Shown: positions 45,709-54,905 of the stretch, piece after piece | How the letters are laid out: every line of letters begins with the position of its first letter | How positions within the stretch are numbered: position 1 is the stretch's first letter | Origin: SZUA-35 sp963781035 | GTDB lineage: Bacteria > Actinomycetota > Acidimicrobiia > Acidimicrobiales > SZUA-35 | Direction of reading: 5' to 3' | DNA length: 64,000 nucleotides | NCBI GenBank assembly: GCA_963781035.1 | Contig: CAWAEN010000015.1 | Span: 405,042-469,041 of the forward strand | Made by a program: the position numbers and the translations under genes | The notes under the pieces: generated by a model | Database searches by the model: none | Seen by the model: the letters and a program-made list of their open reading frames with translations, nothing else | What the model was told of the DNA's origin: nothing

Positions 45709-47500
45709 TCAGTCGTGCTTGCGAGCTGAGTCGACGGCTTCCTGCATTGCTTCACGAACGAGGCGAGCAAGAGCATCCTCCTCGGCGACGCCACCCCCAC
45801 CGGCTGCTTCGTCCGGGATTGCCTCGCTCAGCGAAGCCGGCTCGAAACCCTCACCAGACTCGTCATCGACGGCCGGCGTCGCCACATCGTCTTCATCGAT
45901 GCCACCGTGGGCCATGGCGTCGTCGACCACATGCTCGGTTGCACCCCTGGATCCGAAACCGCCGGCGCCGAATCCCGTCGATCCGAACGGCGGAATCGAG
46001 GGTTCCTCGTCGACCGCTTCGGTGTCGCTCTGATCAGCGTCCTGCCTCGATCCGAAATCGAAGCGCGCTCCGAATGGTTCGGCCGCGAGCGGCGATTGGT
46101 CATCGCCTTCGGCATCGATCTGCTGGCTCGCCTCGGCAACGTCGGCCTCGAAGGTCGCCTGATTGTCGAGGTCGGTGTCGTCGCCGACGAGAATGCCGGC
46201 TTCGCTGCCACGGCTCTCTGACTCGAACACCTCGACGAGCGGTTCGGTCGAACCATCGGCAACGTGCTCGTCGCCCAGGGAGCCGGCGCCGTTCAGAGGC
46301 TCACCCAACGCGCCTTGACGACGCTCCGCCTCTTCGATGATGGCTGGTCCCGAGGAGGGATCGAGCTCCGGAGCGGGCTCGGAATCGAGTCGACTCAGCG
46401 CACTCGTCAGTTCGGTCTGGGCCCGCACGATGCGCTCCCGCGAAGCCACCTCGGTGTTGCGCAGTACGTCGATGCGGGACTGGGCCTGCTCGAAGTTGGC
46501 CCGCACCTTGGTCCGAATGATCTCGTCGGCCTCCTGCTTGATGAACTCGCTCTGGGTCCGCGCCTGCTCGAGCAGACCGGAGACCTCGGAGCGAACCTCT
46601 TCGAGCTCGGCTCGAGCAACCAGACGATCGTTCTCCGCCTCTTCGAGCAGCCGTGCCGTCTCGGCTTCTCGCTCGGCGAGGGTCGCCTGCCCCTCGGCGA
46701 CGGCTTCCTCCCGCAGCGTGTCGGCTTCCTGCTGGGAAGAGGCCCGAAGCTCGTCGACCTCGGCGACCGCCGTGGCGCGGAAGGTCTCGAGTTCTGCCTC
46801 GGCGGTTGCCCTGGCCTCGGCCAGGATCGCATCCTGGTCGTTGCGTGCGGCGTCGATCTCGGCCATGACCTCGACCTGGTAGGCGTCGGCCTCGTTGCGA
46901 ATCGCCCGTGCCTCGGCCAGGAGTTGAGCTGCGTGGGCTTCGGCTTCGGTTCTGAGCTCTGCCGCCTCGGTTTCGGCCGCAGACCGCATGGCGGCCGAGT
47001 CATTCTCGGCTGCGGCGAGAATTGCGGCCGCCGATTCGTCGGCGTTGCGCAGGAGATCGGCGATGCGGTCGCCGAGGGCACCGTACCGATCGGCAATGGA
47101 CCGCTCGGTCGCGGCCAGGTCTGTGGCGTCGTGGATCTTGAAGTCCGGAGTGGCGGGCGAGTCAGCCACGTGCACGTCGGAAACGAACCCTGGGTGATGC
47201 TCCGACGTCTGCGCCACCGTCGTCGACGGTGCCCTCATCCACCTCTGCGGCCGGCGCATCTGGGGTCGGAGGAGCCTCGGCCGACGCATCTGCGGTCGGA
47301 GCCTCGGCACTGGCGACTGCCTCTTCGCCAGCCGCTTCGGCCGCGGCCGCCACCTGGGCCTCGGTCGCTCGGAGCTGTTCGTGCAGCTCACGCGCGGACT
47401 CGGACACGCGGGACAGGAACGATCGAACCTCGCCCTTGTCGTAGCCCCTCAGGGCGTTGGCGAAGGTTCGATTCTTGATGTCTTCTGGACGCATGGTCAT
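45709..47500 (-). CDS. DivIVA-domain coiled-coil protein (one frameshift)
   Basis: ATG 47500 (RBS GGAGGTC) opens MTMRPEDIKNRTFANALRGY-DKGEVRSFL, the DivIVA membrane-targeting start that recognises curved membrane. A shift near 47205, within an acidic Ala/Pro-rich linker, joins it to the long frame. That frame carries about 230 residues of coiled coil (AAILAAAENDSAAMRSAAET ... LLEQARTQSEFIKQEADEI) and an acidic, disordered C-terminus ending VREAMQEAVDSARKHD. Total about 597 aa, longer than Wag31-type DivIVA. Likely a polar or septal scaffold. It is divergent from ccr. Confidence 0.83.
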
Positions 47501-47639
47501 GGCAGCAGACCTCCTGGGCTCTCGCAAGCCAGTCGGCGATCACGGGCTCGGCCTGAGCAAGTCTCGCCGATTTTCTTGAAAGGAGACGCGCGGTCCGAAT
47601 CTTCTGCCGACCGACACACCACCTTCCCGACCTTCCCTT

Positions 47640-47655
47640 GCTACCCGTCGGTAGC
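47640..47655. promoter_or_regulatory. Inverted repeat upstream of ccr
   Basis: GCTACC-CGTC-GGTAGC, a perfect 6-bp inverted repeat 43 bp before the ccr start in the 197-bp divergent space to the DivIVA gene. It could be a TetR-type operator or a small hairpin. Confidence 0.4.
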
Positions 47656-47697
47656 TTCACTTTGAGTCGCGTCGACAAAGCCCACTAGCGTGCACTG

Positions 47698-49060
47698 ATG
47701 CAGCAGTTCTTGGAAGCCATCAACGCCGATGCCAGCTCGGAAGAGCTCAGCAACGTGCCCATCCCAGAGTCGTACCGAGCGGCCTTCGTTCGCCGTCAGG
47801 ACGTCGCGATGTTCGAGGGCGTCGACTCGTGGGACAAGGATCCGACCGAAGTCGATCCACATCGACGAGGTTCCGACCCCCGAGCTCGCTCCGGACGAGG
47901 TCTACGTGGCCGTCATGGCCAGCTCGATCAACTTCAACACGGTGTGGACCTCCATCTTCGAACCACTGTCCACGTTCGGGTTTCTCGATCGGCTCGGTCG
48001 CGAGAGCTCCTGGGGTGCCCGTCACGCACTCGACCATCATGTGATCGGGTCGGATGGTTCGGGCGTCGTCGTCCGAGCCGGCTCCGCCGTTCGGAACTGG
48101 AAGGTCGGTGACCGAGTCTCCATCCACTGCAACTACGTCGACGATCAGGATCCCGACGCCCACCGAGATTCCATGCACGCCGCCAATCAGCGGATCTGGG
48201 GCTTCGAGACCAACTTCGGCGGCCTGGCCGATCTCACGGTCGTCAAGGCCAACCAGTTGATGCCCAAGCCGACACACCTCACGTGGGAGGAGTCGGCGGT
48301 GAACGCACTCTGTGCATCCACCAGCTATCGCATGCTGGTCTCCCAGAGCGCAGGCGGAATGAAGCAGGGAGACTCCGTGCTCGTGTGGGGCGCCACCGGC
48401 GGCCTCGGCGGCTACGCCATCCAGCTCGTCCTCAACGGCGGCGGCTATCCGATCGGCGTGGTGTCGTCGCCGGAGAAGGCTGCACTGCTGCAGCAGATGG
48501 GCTGCGACGCGGTGATCGACCGGAAGGCCGAGAACTACCAATTCTGGTCTGACGAGCACACCCAGGACGAAGGCGAGTGGCGACGCTTCGGCAAGAAGAT
48601 CCGCGAACTCGCCGGCGACGATCCCGACATCGTGTTCGAGCACCCCGGCCGCCAGACCATGGGAGCGTCGGTGTTCGCGGCGAAGCGTGGCGGCAAGGTC
48701 GTGACCTGTGCCGCGACATCCGGCTACATGATCGAGTACGACAACCGCCACCTCTGGATGAAACTGAAGCGGATCGTGTCCAGCCACTTCGCGAACTACG
48801 CCGAGGCATGGGAGATGAACAAGCTCATCGATCGCGGCGCCATCCAGCCGATCCTGTCGGCAACCCACACGCTCGATGACGTCGGCGCTGCGGCGCTGTC
48901 GGTCCACCACAACGAACACGAAGGCAAACTGGGCGTGCTCTGCCTGGCGCCCGAGGCCGGAATGGGCATCACCGATCCGGAGAAGCGGGAACGCATCGGT
49001 GAGGACAAGATCACCATGTTCGCCCGTCATGCAGCGTCAATCGCAACGGCGAAGAGCTAG
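47698..49060 (+). CDS. ccrA: Crotonyl-CoA carboxylase/reductase (one frameshift)
   Basis: About 453 aa of the zinc-less MDR family. Start MQQFLEAINADASSEEL; a one-base insertion near 47845 breaks WDKDP-xKSIHIDEVPTPELAPD. After it come SSINFNTVWTSIFEPLSTFGFL, HHVIGSDGSGVVVRAG, the Rossmann loop VWGATGGLGGYAIQL, and CCR-typical FEHPGRQTMGASVFAAKRGG and YDNRHLWMKLKRIVSSHFANY. It reduces crotonyl-CoA with NADPH and fixes CO2 to give ethylmalonyl-CoA. tesB follows 9 bp downstream. Other ethylmalonyl-CoA pathway genes are not in the window. Confidence 0.9.
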
Positions 49061-49069
49061 AACGGGGCG

Positions 49070-49876
49070 GTGACCGCTTCACCCCTGCCATCGAGTTTCC
49101 TCGAGCTGCTCGCACTCGAGGAGCTCGCGGCCGACCTCTACCTCGCCAGGAGCCCCATCAAGGGACGTACCCGCGTCTACGGGGGTCAAGTGGTTGCCCA
49201 AGCGCTCGAAGCGGCGCGGCGCACCGTCGACCCCGAGCAGCACATGCACTCGTTGCACGGCTACTTCATCCGTTCCGGGGACGAGAACAAACCGATCATC
49301 CTGAACGTCGATCGGATCCGCGACGGACGTTCGTTCTCCACGCGCCGAGTCGTGGCCCAGCAGGCCGGCGGCGCCATCTTCAACCTGTCGGCATCGTTCC
49401 ACCGGATCGAGCCGGACGAAGAGTTCGCCCGTCCCATCTCGATGGAAGACGTCCCGCCCCCCGAGGAATGCGAGCTGGAGGTCTGGGACGACATCTCACC
49501 GATTCGCCTCGTCCCCGGCACACCCCCTGGCCGGGCGATGGCGTGGTGTCGCATCGAGATACCCGATCGTCTCCCCGACGATCCCGATCTTCACGCCATC
49601 GCTGTCGCCTACACGAGCGACCACATCCCGATGGACTCGATCCGCAGCGGTCATCCTGGCACCGAGGACTGGGATCAGTTCATGGGTGCGAGCCTCGACC
49701 ATTCCGTGTGGCTGCACAGCCCGGCCCGGGCCGACGAGTGGATGTTCTTCGACATGCACCTGCAGTCGCTGCGAGGCTCTCGAGGTGTCACCCACGGCAC
49801 CGTCCACACGGCCGACGGACAGCTCATCGCCACCGTCGCCCAGGAGGGCCTCCTCCGAAGACTCAGGGCAGGATGA
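49070..49876 (+). CDS. tesB: Acyl-CoA thioesterase II
   Basis: A 268-aa double-hotdog thioesterase. RTRVYGGQVVAQALEAARRTV and HSLHGYFIRSGDENKPIIL form hotdog 1 with its Asp, and SLDHSVWLHSPARADEWMFFDM forms hotdog 2 with the catalytic D-H region. It cleaves acyl-CoA to free acid and CoA. GTG 49070 lies 9 bp after the ccr stop, so they are cotranscribed. It overlaps the convergent EAL gene by 14 bp. Confidence 0.9.
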   Translation: MTASPLPSSFLELLALEELAADLYLARSPIKGRTRVYGGQVVAQALEAARRTVDPEQHMHSLHGYFIRSGDENKPIILNVDRIRDGRSFSTRRVVAQQAGGAIFNLSASFHRIEPDEEFARPISMEDVPPPEECELEVWDDISPIRLVPGTPPGRAMAWCRIEIPDRLPDDPDLHAIAVAYTSDHIPMDSIRSGHPGTEDWDQFMGASLDHSVWLHSPARADEWMFFDMHLQSLRGSRGVTHGTVHTADGQLIATVAQEGLLRRLRAG

Positions 49877-52238
49877 TCAGGCGGCCCTTGAGCCAGAGGT
49901 CGTGCGCCTTCTCGAGCGGCACGGGCGGGCTGAAGCCGAAGCCTTGGGAGTACTTGCAGTTCAACTCGGCCAGCTTCTGGTACTGACCAGCCGTCTCGAC
50001 CCCCTCCGCCACGACGTCCAACCCGAGCGACGCCGCCAGGGCGATCGACGCCGTGACGATCGCCGTGTCCTCGCGGTGCTCTCCCAGACCGTCGACGAAC
50101 GAACGATCGATCTTGATCGTGTTCGCCATCGAGAAGCGGCGCAGATAGTCGAGCGTGGCGTAGCCGATCCCGAAGTCGTCGATCGAGATCTTGCAGCCGA
50201 GCGAGGCCAGCCGATGCAGCGACGATCGAGCCGTCTCGAGATCTTCGACCCGCATCGACTCGGTGACCTCGAATGCCAGCTGCTCCGGGTCGATGCCGTG
50301 GCGCTCGATCGCGGACAGGACGGTCGTCAGCAAGGACGACTCGGCAAGCTGCCGAGCGGACAGGTTGACGCTGATCTGCGGCGGCGTCCGGTTCGCCCGG
50401 ACCGGCCACTCGGCCAGTACCCGGCACACCTGGTCGATGATCCACTCGCCAACGGGAACGATGAGGCCGGTCTCCTCGGCGATCTCGATGAACTCCGCAG
50501 GCGGCAGGAGTCCGAACCCGGGTCGCTCCCAGCGGATCAGTGCTTCGGCTCCCGTCATCAGCCCGGTTTTCGTCTCGACGATCGGCTGGTAGTGCAACAC
50601 CAACTCGTCAGCCGAGATCGCAACACTGAGGGCCCGCTCCACCTCGTGGCGGATGACGACGTTCCGCTGCCACCCCTCCTCGAAGATGGCGAAACGGCCG
50701 CGTCCTTCCTCGGCGGCCTTGGCCAGAGCCGACTCGGCGCTGCTGATGATGCCGGCCGGTGACGATCCGGCCCGATCGACGAGGACGACGCCGATCGAGG
50801 CCGACAGCGACACGGACTCGCCGCTCGACATGACGAACGGCTCGCTGATACCGGCCACGGCGCGACGAGCCATGGCCGATGCATCGGCCTCGTCGTTCAT
50901 TGCAACGCAGAGCACGAGGAATTGGTCACCGCCGATACGTCCGACGGTGTCGCCGAGGCGGACCGAGCGCCGGAGACGCCTGGCGACCTCGATCAGCACC
51001 GCATCACCGGTCTCGGGACCCCGGGCCGCGTTGAGTTCCTTGAACCGGTCCAGGTCGACCAGCAAGACGGCGAGACGACTGTTGTCGCGCCCCAGCCGAG
51101 CGACAGCCTGCTCGAGACGATCGAGGATCAGCGCACGATTCGGGAGTTGCGTGAGCGGGTCGTGCAGCGCTTGGTGGGCCAGAGTGGCTTCGGCCCGGTT
51201 GCGATCGATGGCGACCGTGAGCACGCGCCCGAGCTGACGGAGCATCAGGTGCTCTGCCGGATGGGGGTAGGCCCGGTCCGGATGGCCGACCAAGAGCATC
51301 CCCCGCATCGATGCATCAGCGCCGCGGAGCGGGTGAGCCCAGACGGCATGCACGTGGGCGGCTTCGAGCGCCGAACGCACCGGCTCGGGCAGGTCATCGG
51401 TCCGGCGATGCTCGATCCGATCGACCGTGGCCTCCGACGAATCACCACTCTCCGTGAACACGCGAGCCGTCTCGGTCACCAGGTCGGTCGACGACCGGCC
51501 GACCACGATCGGGTCGATTCCACCGTCGCGATCACACGAGACCATCCAGACATCCGTGCCCGGGATCTGACCGATGATCCGGTCGGCGACGTGATGCACC
51601 ACGTCGGTCAGGTCACGCCCGTAGGCCAACGAGTCGAGCATCTCGGACGGGTCGACGAGCGCGACCATGGGCCGGCGACGCTCCGACATCGATCGGTACA
51701 GGGCAAGGAAATGGGGCGCCTGGTCCGGCAGGGACGGCACGAGGAGGAACGACGCCTGCACCGGGAGATCGGAGCCGTTGGCATGTCGCAGGTCGAGCTC
51801 GACGATCGCCTGCTTTCCTTCCTCCACGATGGCTGCAACAGCGGAGAGCTGGGCAACGGGAGTGTTCTTGGAGATCAAGATGTCCGGGCTCCGACCGAGC
51901 AGATCGTTGGGAGCCCACCCGAGCATCGATGCGAGCGTCTCACTGACGTACATCAGGTGGGCCCGACCCGTCTCGGGGTTGTACGTCGACATCGCCAGGC
52001 CATCAACGGCATCACCGATCTGGACCGACAATGCGTCGAGTCCGGTCAGAGCTGCCGGCGCGGCGGCTGGGAGCGGCGGATCGAACGGAAGCTCGGACGC
52101 GGCACCACCACTGGACGAAGAACGACCCGGGGATGGGCTGCGCACGTGAAAACTTCGGTCGACCAAGGAGAACTCCAGAACACGCGTACTCCCGCCTGAC
52201 AACGGAGCAGCCTCGTTATGTGCGACGTTACTCACCAC
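49863..52238 (-). CDS. PAS-GAF-GGDEF-EAL protein with degenerate GGDEF
   Basis: About 791 aa, cytoplasmic (no membrane helix). A PAS domain (about 50-170) includes HLMYVSETLASMLGWAPNDL, and a GAF-like region (about 185-335) follows. The GGDEF domain has LPNRALILDRLEQAV but the active site is RIGGDQFLVLC, so Glu is replaced by Gln and cyclase activity is doubtful. The EAL domain is complete (GAEALIRWERP, VNLSARQLAES, EVTESMRV, DDFGIGYATLDYL, EGVETAGQ). It is therefore probably a c-di-GMP phosphodiesterase regulated by its PAS/GAF/GGDEF parts. GTG 52235 or 52238 is the likely start; longer reading enters xseA. Confidence 0.85.
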   Translation of the reverse strand: MVSNVAHNEAAPLSGGSTRVLEFSLVDRSFHVRSPSPGRSSSSGGAASELPFDPPLPAAAPAALTGLDALSVQIGDAVDGLAMSTYNPETGRAHLMYVSETLASMLGWAPNDLLGRSPDILISKNTPVAQLSAVAAIVEEGKQAIVELDLRHANGSDLPVQASFLLVPSLPDQAPHFLALYRSMSERRRPMVALVDPSEMLDSLAYGRDLTDVVHHVADRIIGQIPGTDVWMVSCDRDGGIDPIVVGRSSTDLVTETARVFTESGDSSEATVDRIEHRRTDDLPEPVRSALEAAHVHAVWAHPLRGADASMRGMLLVGHPDRAYPHPAEHLMLRQLGRVLTVAIDRNRAEATLAHQALHDPLTQLPNRALILDRLEQAVARLGRDNSRLAVLLVDLDRFKELNAARGPETGDAVLIEVARRLRRSVRLGDTVGRIGGDQFLVLCVAMNDEADASAMARRAVAGISEPFVMSSGESVSLSASIGVVLVDRAGSSPAGIISSAESALAKAAEEGRGRFAIFEEGWQRNVVIRHEVERALSVAISADELVLHYQPIVETKTGLMTGAEALIRWERPGFGLLPPAEFIEIAEETGLIVPVGEWIIDQVCRVLAEWPVRANRTPPQISVNLSARQLAESSLLTTVLSAIERHGIDPEQLAFEVTESMRVEDLETARSSLHRLASLGCKISIDDFGIGYATLDYLRRFSMANTIKIDRSFVDGLGEHREDTAIVTASIALAASLGLDVVAEGVETAGQYQKLAELNCKYSQGFGFSPPVPLEKAHDLWLKGRLIILP

Positions 52239-52277
52239 GGACAGTGATCGAGTGGATGGTCGCGCTAGCGTCGTGAC

Positions 52278-53534
52278 GTGCAGAACAGCGTGACGGTCAG
52301 GCAGTTGTGCGAGGTCGTCGACCAGACCATCAACACACTGTTCCCCGACGAGATCTGGGTGCGGGGTGCGATCTCCGGCCTGAAGCGTTCGGCCAACGGC
52401 CATGTCTACTTCGATCTGGTCGACCCCGATGACACCCAATCCTCGGCCGTGCTCCCCGTCGCCCTGTTCGCCAACAACAAACACCGCGTCAATGCGATCC
52501 TGAAGAAGAGCGGCGGAGGCGTGAAGATGACAGACGGCATCGAGATCCAGATCCGCGGTCGCCTGACCTACTACCCCCGCCAGAGCCGTCTCCAACTGCT
52601 CATGAGCTTGATCGATCCTGCGTTCACCCTCGGGCAGATGACCGCCCAGCGCGATCGCGTGCTGGCTGCGCTGCGGGCCGAGGGACTGCTCGACGCGAAC
52701 CGGCTCCTGACTCGCCCCCTCCTTCCGCTCAGACTGGCGTTGATCACGAGTGTCGGCAGCGCCGCCGCCGCCGATTTTCTGCACGAGCTCGAGGTCAGCG
52801 TCCACCCGTTCGACGTGACCACGATCGATGCTCGCGTCCAGGGCGACGAAGCTGTCGGCTCGATCGTGCAGGCCCTGATCGAGGCCCAAGGGCTCGATGT
52901 CGACGCCATCGCGCTGATCAGGGGCGGCGGAGCCAGAACCGACCTGATCGCCTTCGACGACGAACTCGTCGCCCGCGCCATCGCGACCTCGACCCTTCCG
53001 GTCATCGTCGGCGTCGGCCACGAGATCGACCGCTCGATCGCAGACGACGTCGCCCACGAGACGGCCAAGACACCAACCGCCTGCGCCCGCTTCTTCATCG
53101 ACGCCGCCGACCAGTTCCGCTCCCGTGTCGACGCCGCCGCCGCCGGGATCGCACGATCGACTGATCGTCTCCTCGCCGGCGCCGCCACCACCCTCGCCGG
53201 AGCGCGGAGCCACCTCGGACGCGCCGCGATCCGCACGGTCGAACACGAAGCGATGCGCATCGAGCTCGCCGGTGGCGGCATCGCTCGATCGAGCCGGCAC
53301 ACCCTCGAGCGTTCGGCAGCCGAACTCGACACCATGGCCATCCGGCTGGCCGATCTCGACCCGGCAACGACCATGGCTCGAGGCTGGTCGATCACCCGGG
53401 GACCGAACGGACGGGCGATCCGTAGCACCACAGACGTCGCGGTCGGCGACGTTCTCACCACCACGCTCGCCGACGGTTCCGTGCGCAGTACCGTCGACGA
53501 TCTCACCAGCACCCCAGGAGGCGATCGTGTCTGA
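52278..53534 (+). CDS. xseA: Exodeoxyribonuclease VII large subunit
   Basis: A 418-aa protein. The OB domain is WVRGAISGLKRSANGHVYFDLVD, and the nuclease core has ALITSVGSAAAADFLHEL, ALIRGGGARTDLIAFDDELVARAIA and VGVGHEIDRSIADDVAHETAKTPTACA. The C-terminal coiled region ends MARGWSITRGPNGRAIRS. GTG 52278 is the start. It overlaps xseB by 8 bp. Confidence 0.93.
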   Translation: MQNSVTVRQLCEVVDQTINTLFPDEIWVRGAISGLKRSANGHVYFDLVDPDDTQSSAVLPVALFANNKHRVNAILKKSGGGVKMTDGIEIQIRGRLTYYPRQSRLQLLMSLIDPAFTLGQMTAQRDRVLAALRAEGLLDANRLLTRPLLPLRLALITSVGSAAAADFLHELEVSVHPFDVTTIDARVQGDEAVGSIVQALIEAQGLDVDAIALIRGGGARTDLIAFDDELVARAIATSTLPVIVGVGHEIDRSIADDVAHETAKTPTACARFFIDAADQFRSRVDAAAAGIARSTDRLLAGAATTLAGARSHLGRAAIRTVEHEAMRIELAGGGIARSSRHTLERSAAELDTMAIRLADLDPATTMARGWSITRGPNGRAIRSTTDVAVGDVLTTTLADGSVRSTVDDLTSTPGGDRV

Positions 53535-53811
53535 GCAGGCAGCGTCGGAAGCAGACCAGACCGAATCCGGGCCGGCTCTCACGGCCACGGATGGGTCACC
53601 TCTGCCGTACGCCGCTGCGCTCGCCGAGTTGGAGGAGATCCTCGCCGAACTCGACGCCGGTTCAGCCGACGTCGACCGGCTCGCCGATCGCGTCGAACGG
53701 GCCGCCGACCTCGTGCGGTACTGCCGCCATCGTCTGGGCGTCGTTCGTGCAGACGTCGACGATGTCGTCGGCGATCTCGACCCATCCGAGCGGTCCGGAA
53801 GCAATGCCTGA
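53527..53811 (+). CDS. xseB: Exodeoxyribonuclease VII small subunit
   Basis: A 94-aa protein with the XseB core LPYAAALAELEEILAELDAG and VDRLADRVERAADLVRYCRHRL. GTG 53527 lies inside the xseA end. Together the subunits degrade single-stranded DNA. It overlaps the polyprenyl synthase start by 8 bp. Confidence 0.92.
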   Translation: MSEQAASEADQTESGPALTATDGSPLPYAAALAELEEILAELDAGSADVDRLADRVERAADLVRYCRHRLGVVRADVDDVVGDLDPSERSGSNA

Positions 53812-54862
53812 CCTTCCCAACGAGATCGCCCACGTCGCAGCTGCGGTCGATCTCCGGGTCAGCGACCTGCTCGACGCCGAGCGGGACCGGTGGGCCATGG
53901 TCGACGCCCGGCTGGCCGAGGCGATCGACGAGCTGGCGCGTATGGCGCGCGGCGGGAAACGACTGAGGGCGGCCTTCTGCTACTACGCCTGGGTGGCGGC
54001 GGGTGGTCGGCCGGAGAACGAATCACGCGCGGTCGATGCCGGCGCCGCATTCGAACTCCTCCATACGTTCGCCCTCATCCACGATGACATCATGGACGAC
54101 GCCGACACCCGGCGAAGCGAGGAGACCATCCACGTCCGCCAGAGTCGACGCCTCGAGACCGAGAACTGGACCGGTGAACCCCGTCGCTACGGCGAAGGCA
54201 TCGCCCTGTTGGTCGGCGATCTCGCTCACGTCTATGCCGACCAACTCATCGGCACCCACAGTCCGGTCACCCGCGCGTTGTGGGACGAACTCCGGATCGA
54301 GCTCAATCTCGGGCAGTACCTCGACATGCGGGCCGCCGCTGCCGGCGAGGTCGACCGGGAGACCGCCCAACGGGTGGCGACCTTCAAGTCTGCGCTCTAC
54401 ACGATCGTTCGACCGCTGCAATTGGGCGCTTCGTTGGCTCCCAACGGAAGCGACCCTGGGTTCCAGGAGAAGCTCCGAGCGTTCGGGATGCCGGTCGGCA
54501 ACGCATTTCAGTTGCGTGACGATCTCCTCGGCGTCGTCGGCGACTCGACCCGCGTCGGCAAACCCGTCGGGAACGATCTTCGCGAAGGCAAGCCCACCGA
54601 ACTGATTGCCATCGCTGTCGATCGAGCGACGCCGGCGCAGCGCTCGACGCTCGCCAGAATGGGCACTCCGGGCCTTGTCGATGCCGACATCACCCAACTC
54701 CTCGCTGTACTTCACGACACCGGCGCGATCGAGGAGGTCGGCCGCCGAATCGACGCGCTGACCGAAGAAGCCCATCACGCCTTGGCTCGGTTGCCCTTCT
54801 CCGACGAGCTTCGCGAGACGTTTGCAGTGCTGACCAACTACGTTGCAGCAAGAACTCGGTGA
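53804..54862 (+). CDS. Polyprenyl (geranylgeranyl-type) diphosphate synthase
   Basis: A 352-aa all-helical prenyltransferase. GGKRLRAAFCYYAW is the substrate-binding G-K-R motif, HDDIMDDADTRR is the first Asp-rich motif, and FQLRDDLLGVVGD is the second. The residues before the first motif (LLHTFALI) contain Phe and Ala rather than bulky gates, which suits a C20 or longer product, but chain length is not certain. It is co-oriented and overlapping with xseAB, as often seen in bacteria. Confidence 0.9.
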   Translation: MPDLPNEIAHVAAAVDLRVSDLLDAERDRWAMVDARLAEAIDELARMARGGKRLRAAFCYYAWVAAGGRPENESRAVDAGAAFELLHTFALIHDDIMDDADTRRSEETIHVRQSRRLETENWTGEPRRYGEGIALLVGDLAHVYADQLIGTHSPVTRALWDELRIELNLGQYLDMRAAAAGEVDRETAQRVATFKSALYTIVRPLQLGASLAPNGSDPGFQEKLRAFGMPVGNAFQLRDDLLGVVGDSTRVGKPVGNDLREGKPTELIAIAVDRATPAQRSTLARMGTPGLVDADITQLLAVLHDTGAIEEVGRRIDALTEEAHHALARLPFSDELRETFAVLTNYVAARTR

Positions 54863-54905
54863 CGCTGCACTCGTTTCCCGCGAGTGGTTGATCCGGGGGG
54901 CGAAC

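Noticed and set aside
52278..53804. Extension of the GGDEF-EAL frame to 1313 codons over xseA and xseB
   Set aside because: The extra 500 residues are antisense to xseA/xseB and have no domain; the protein most likely starts at about 52235.
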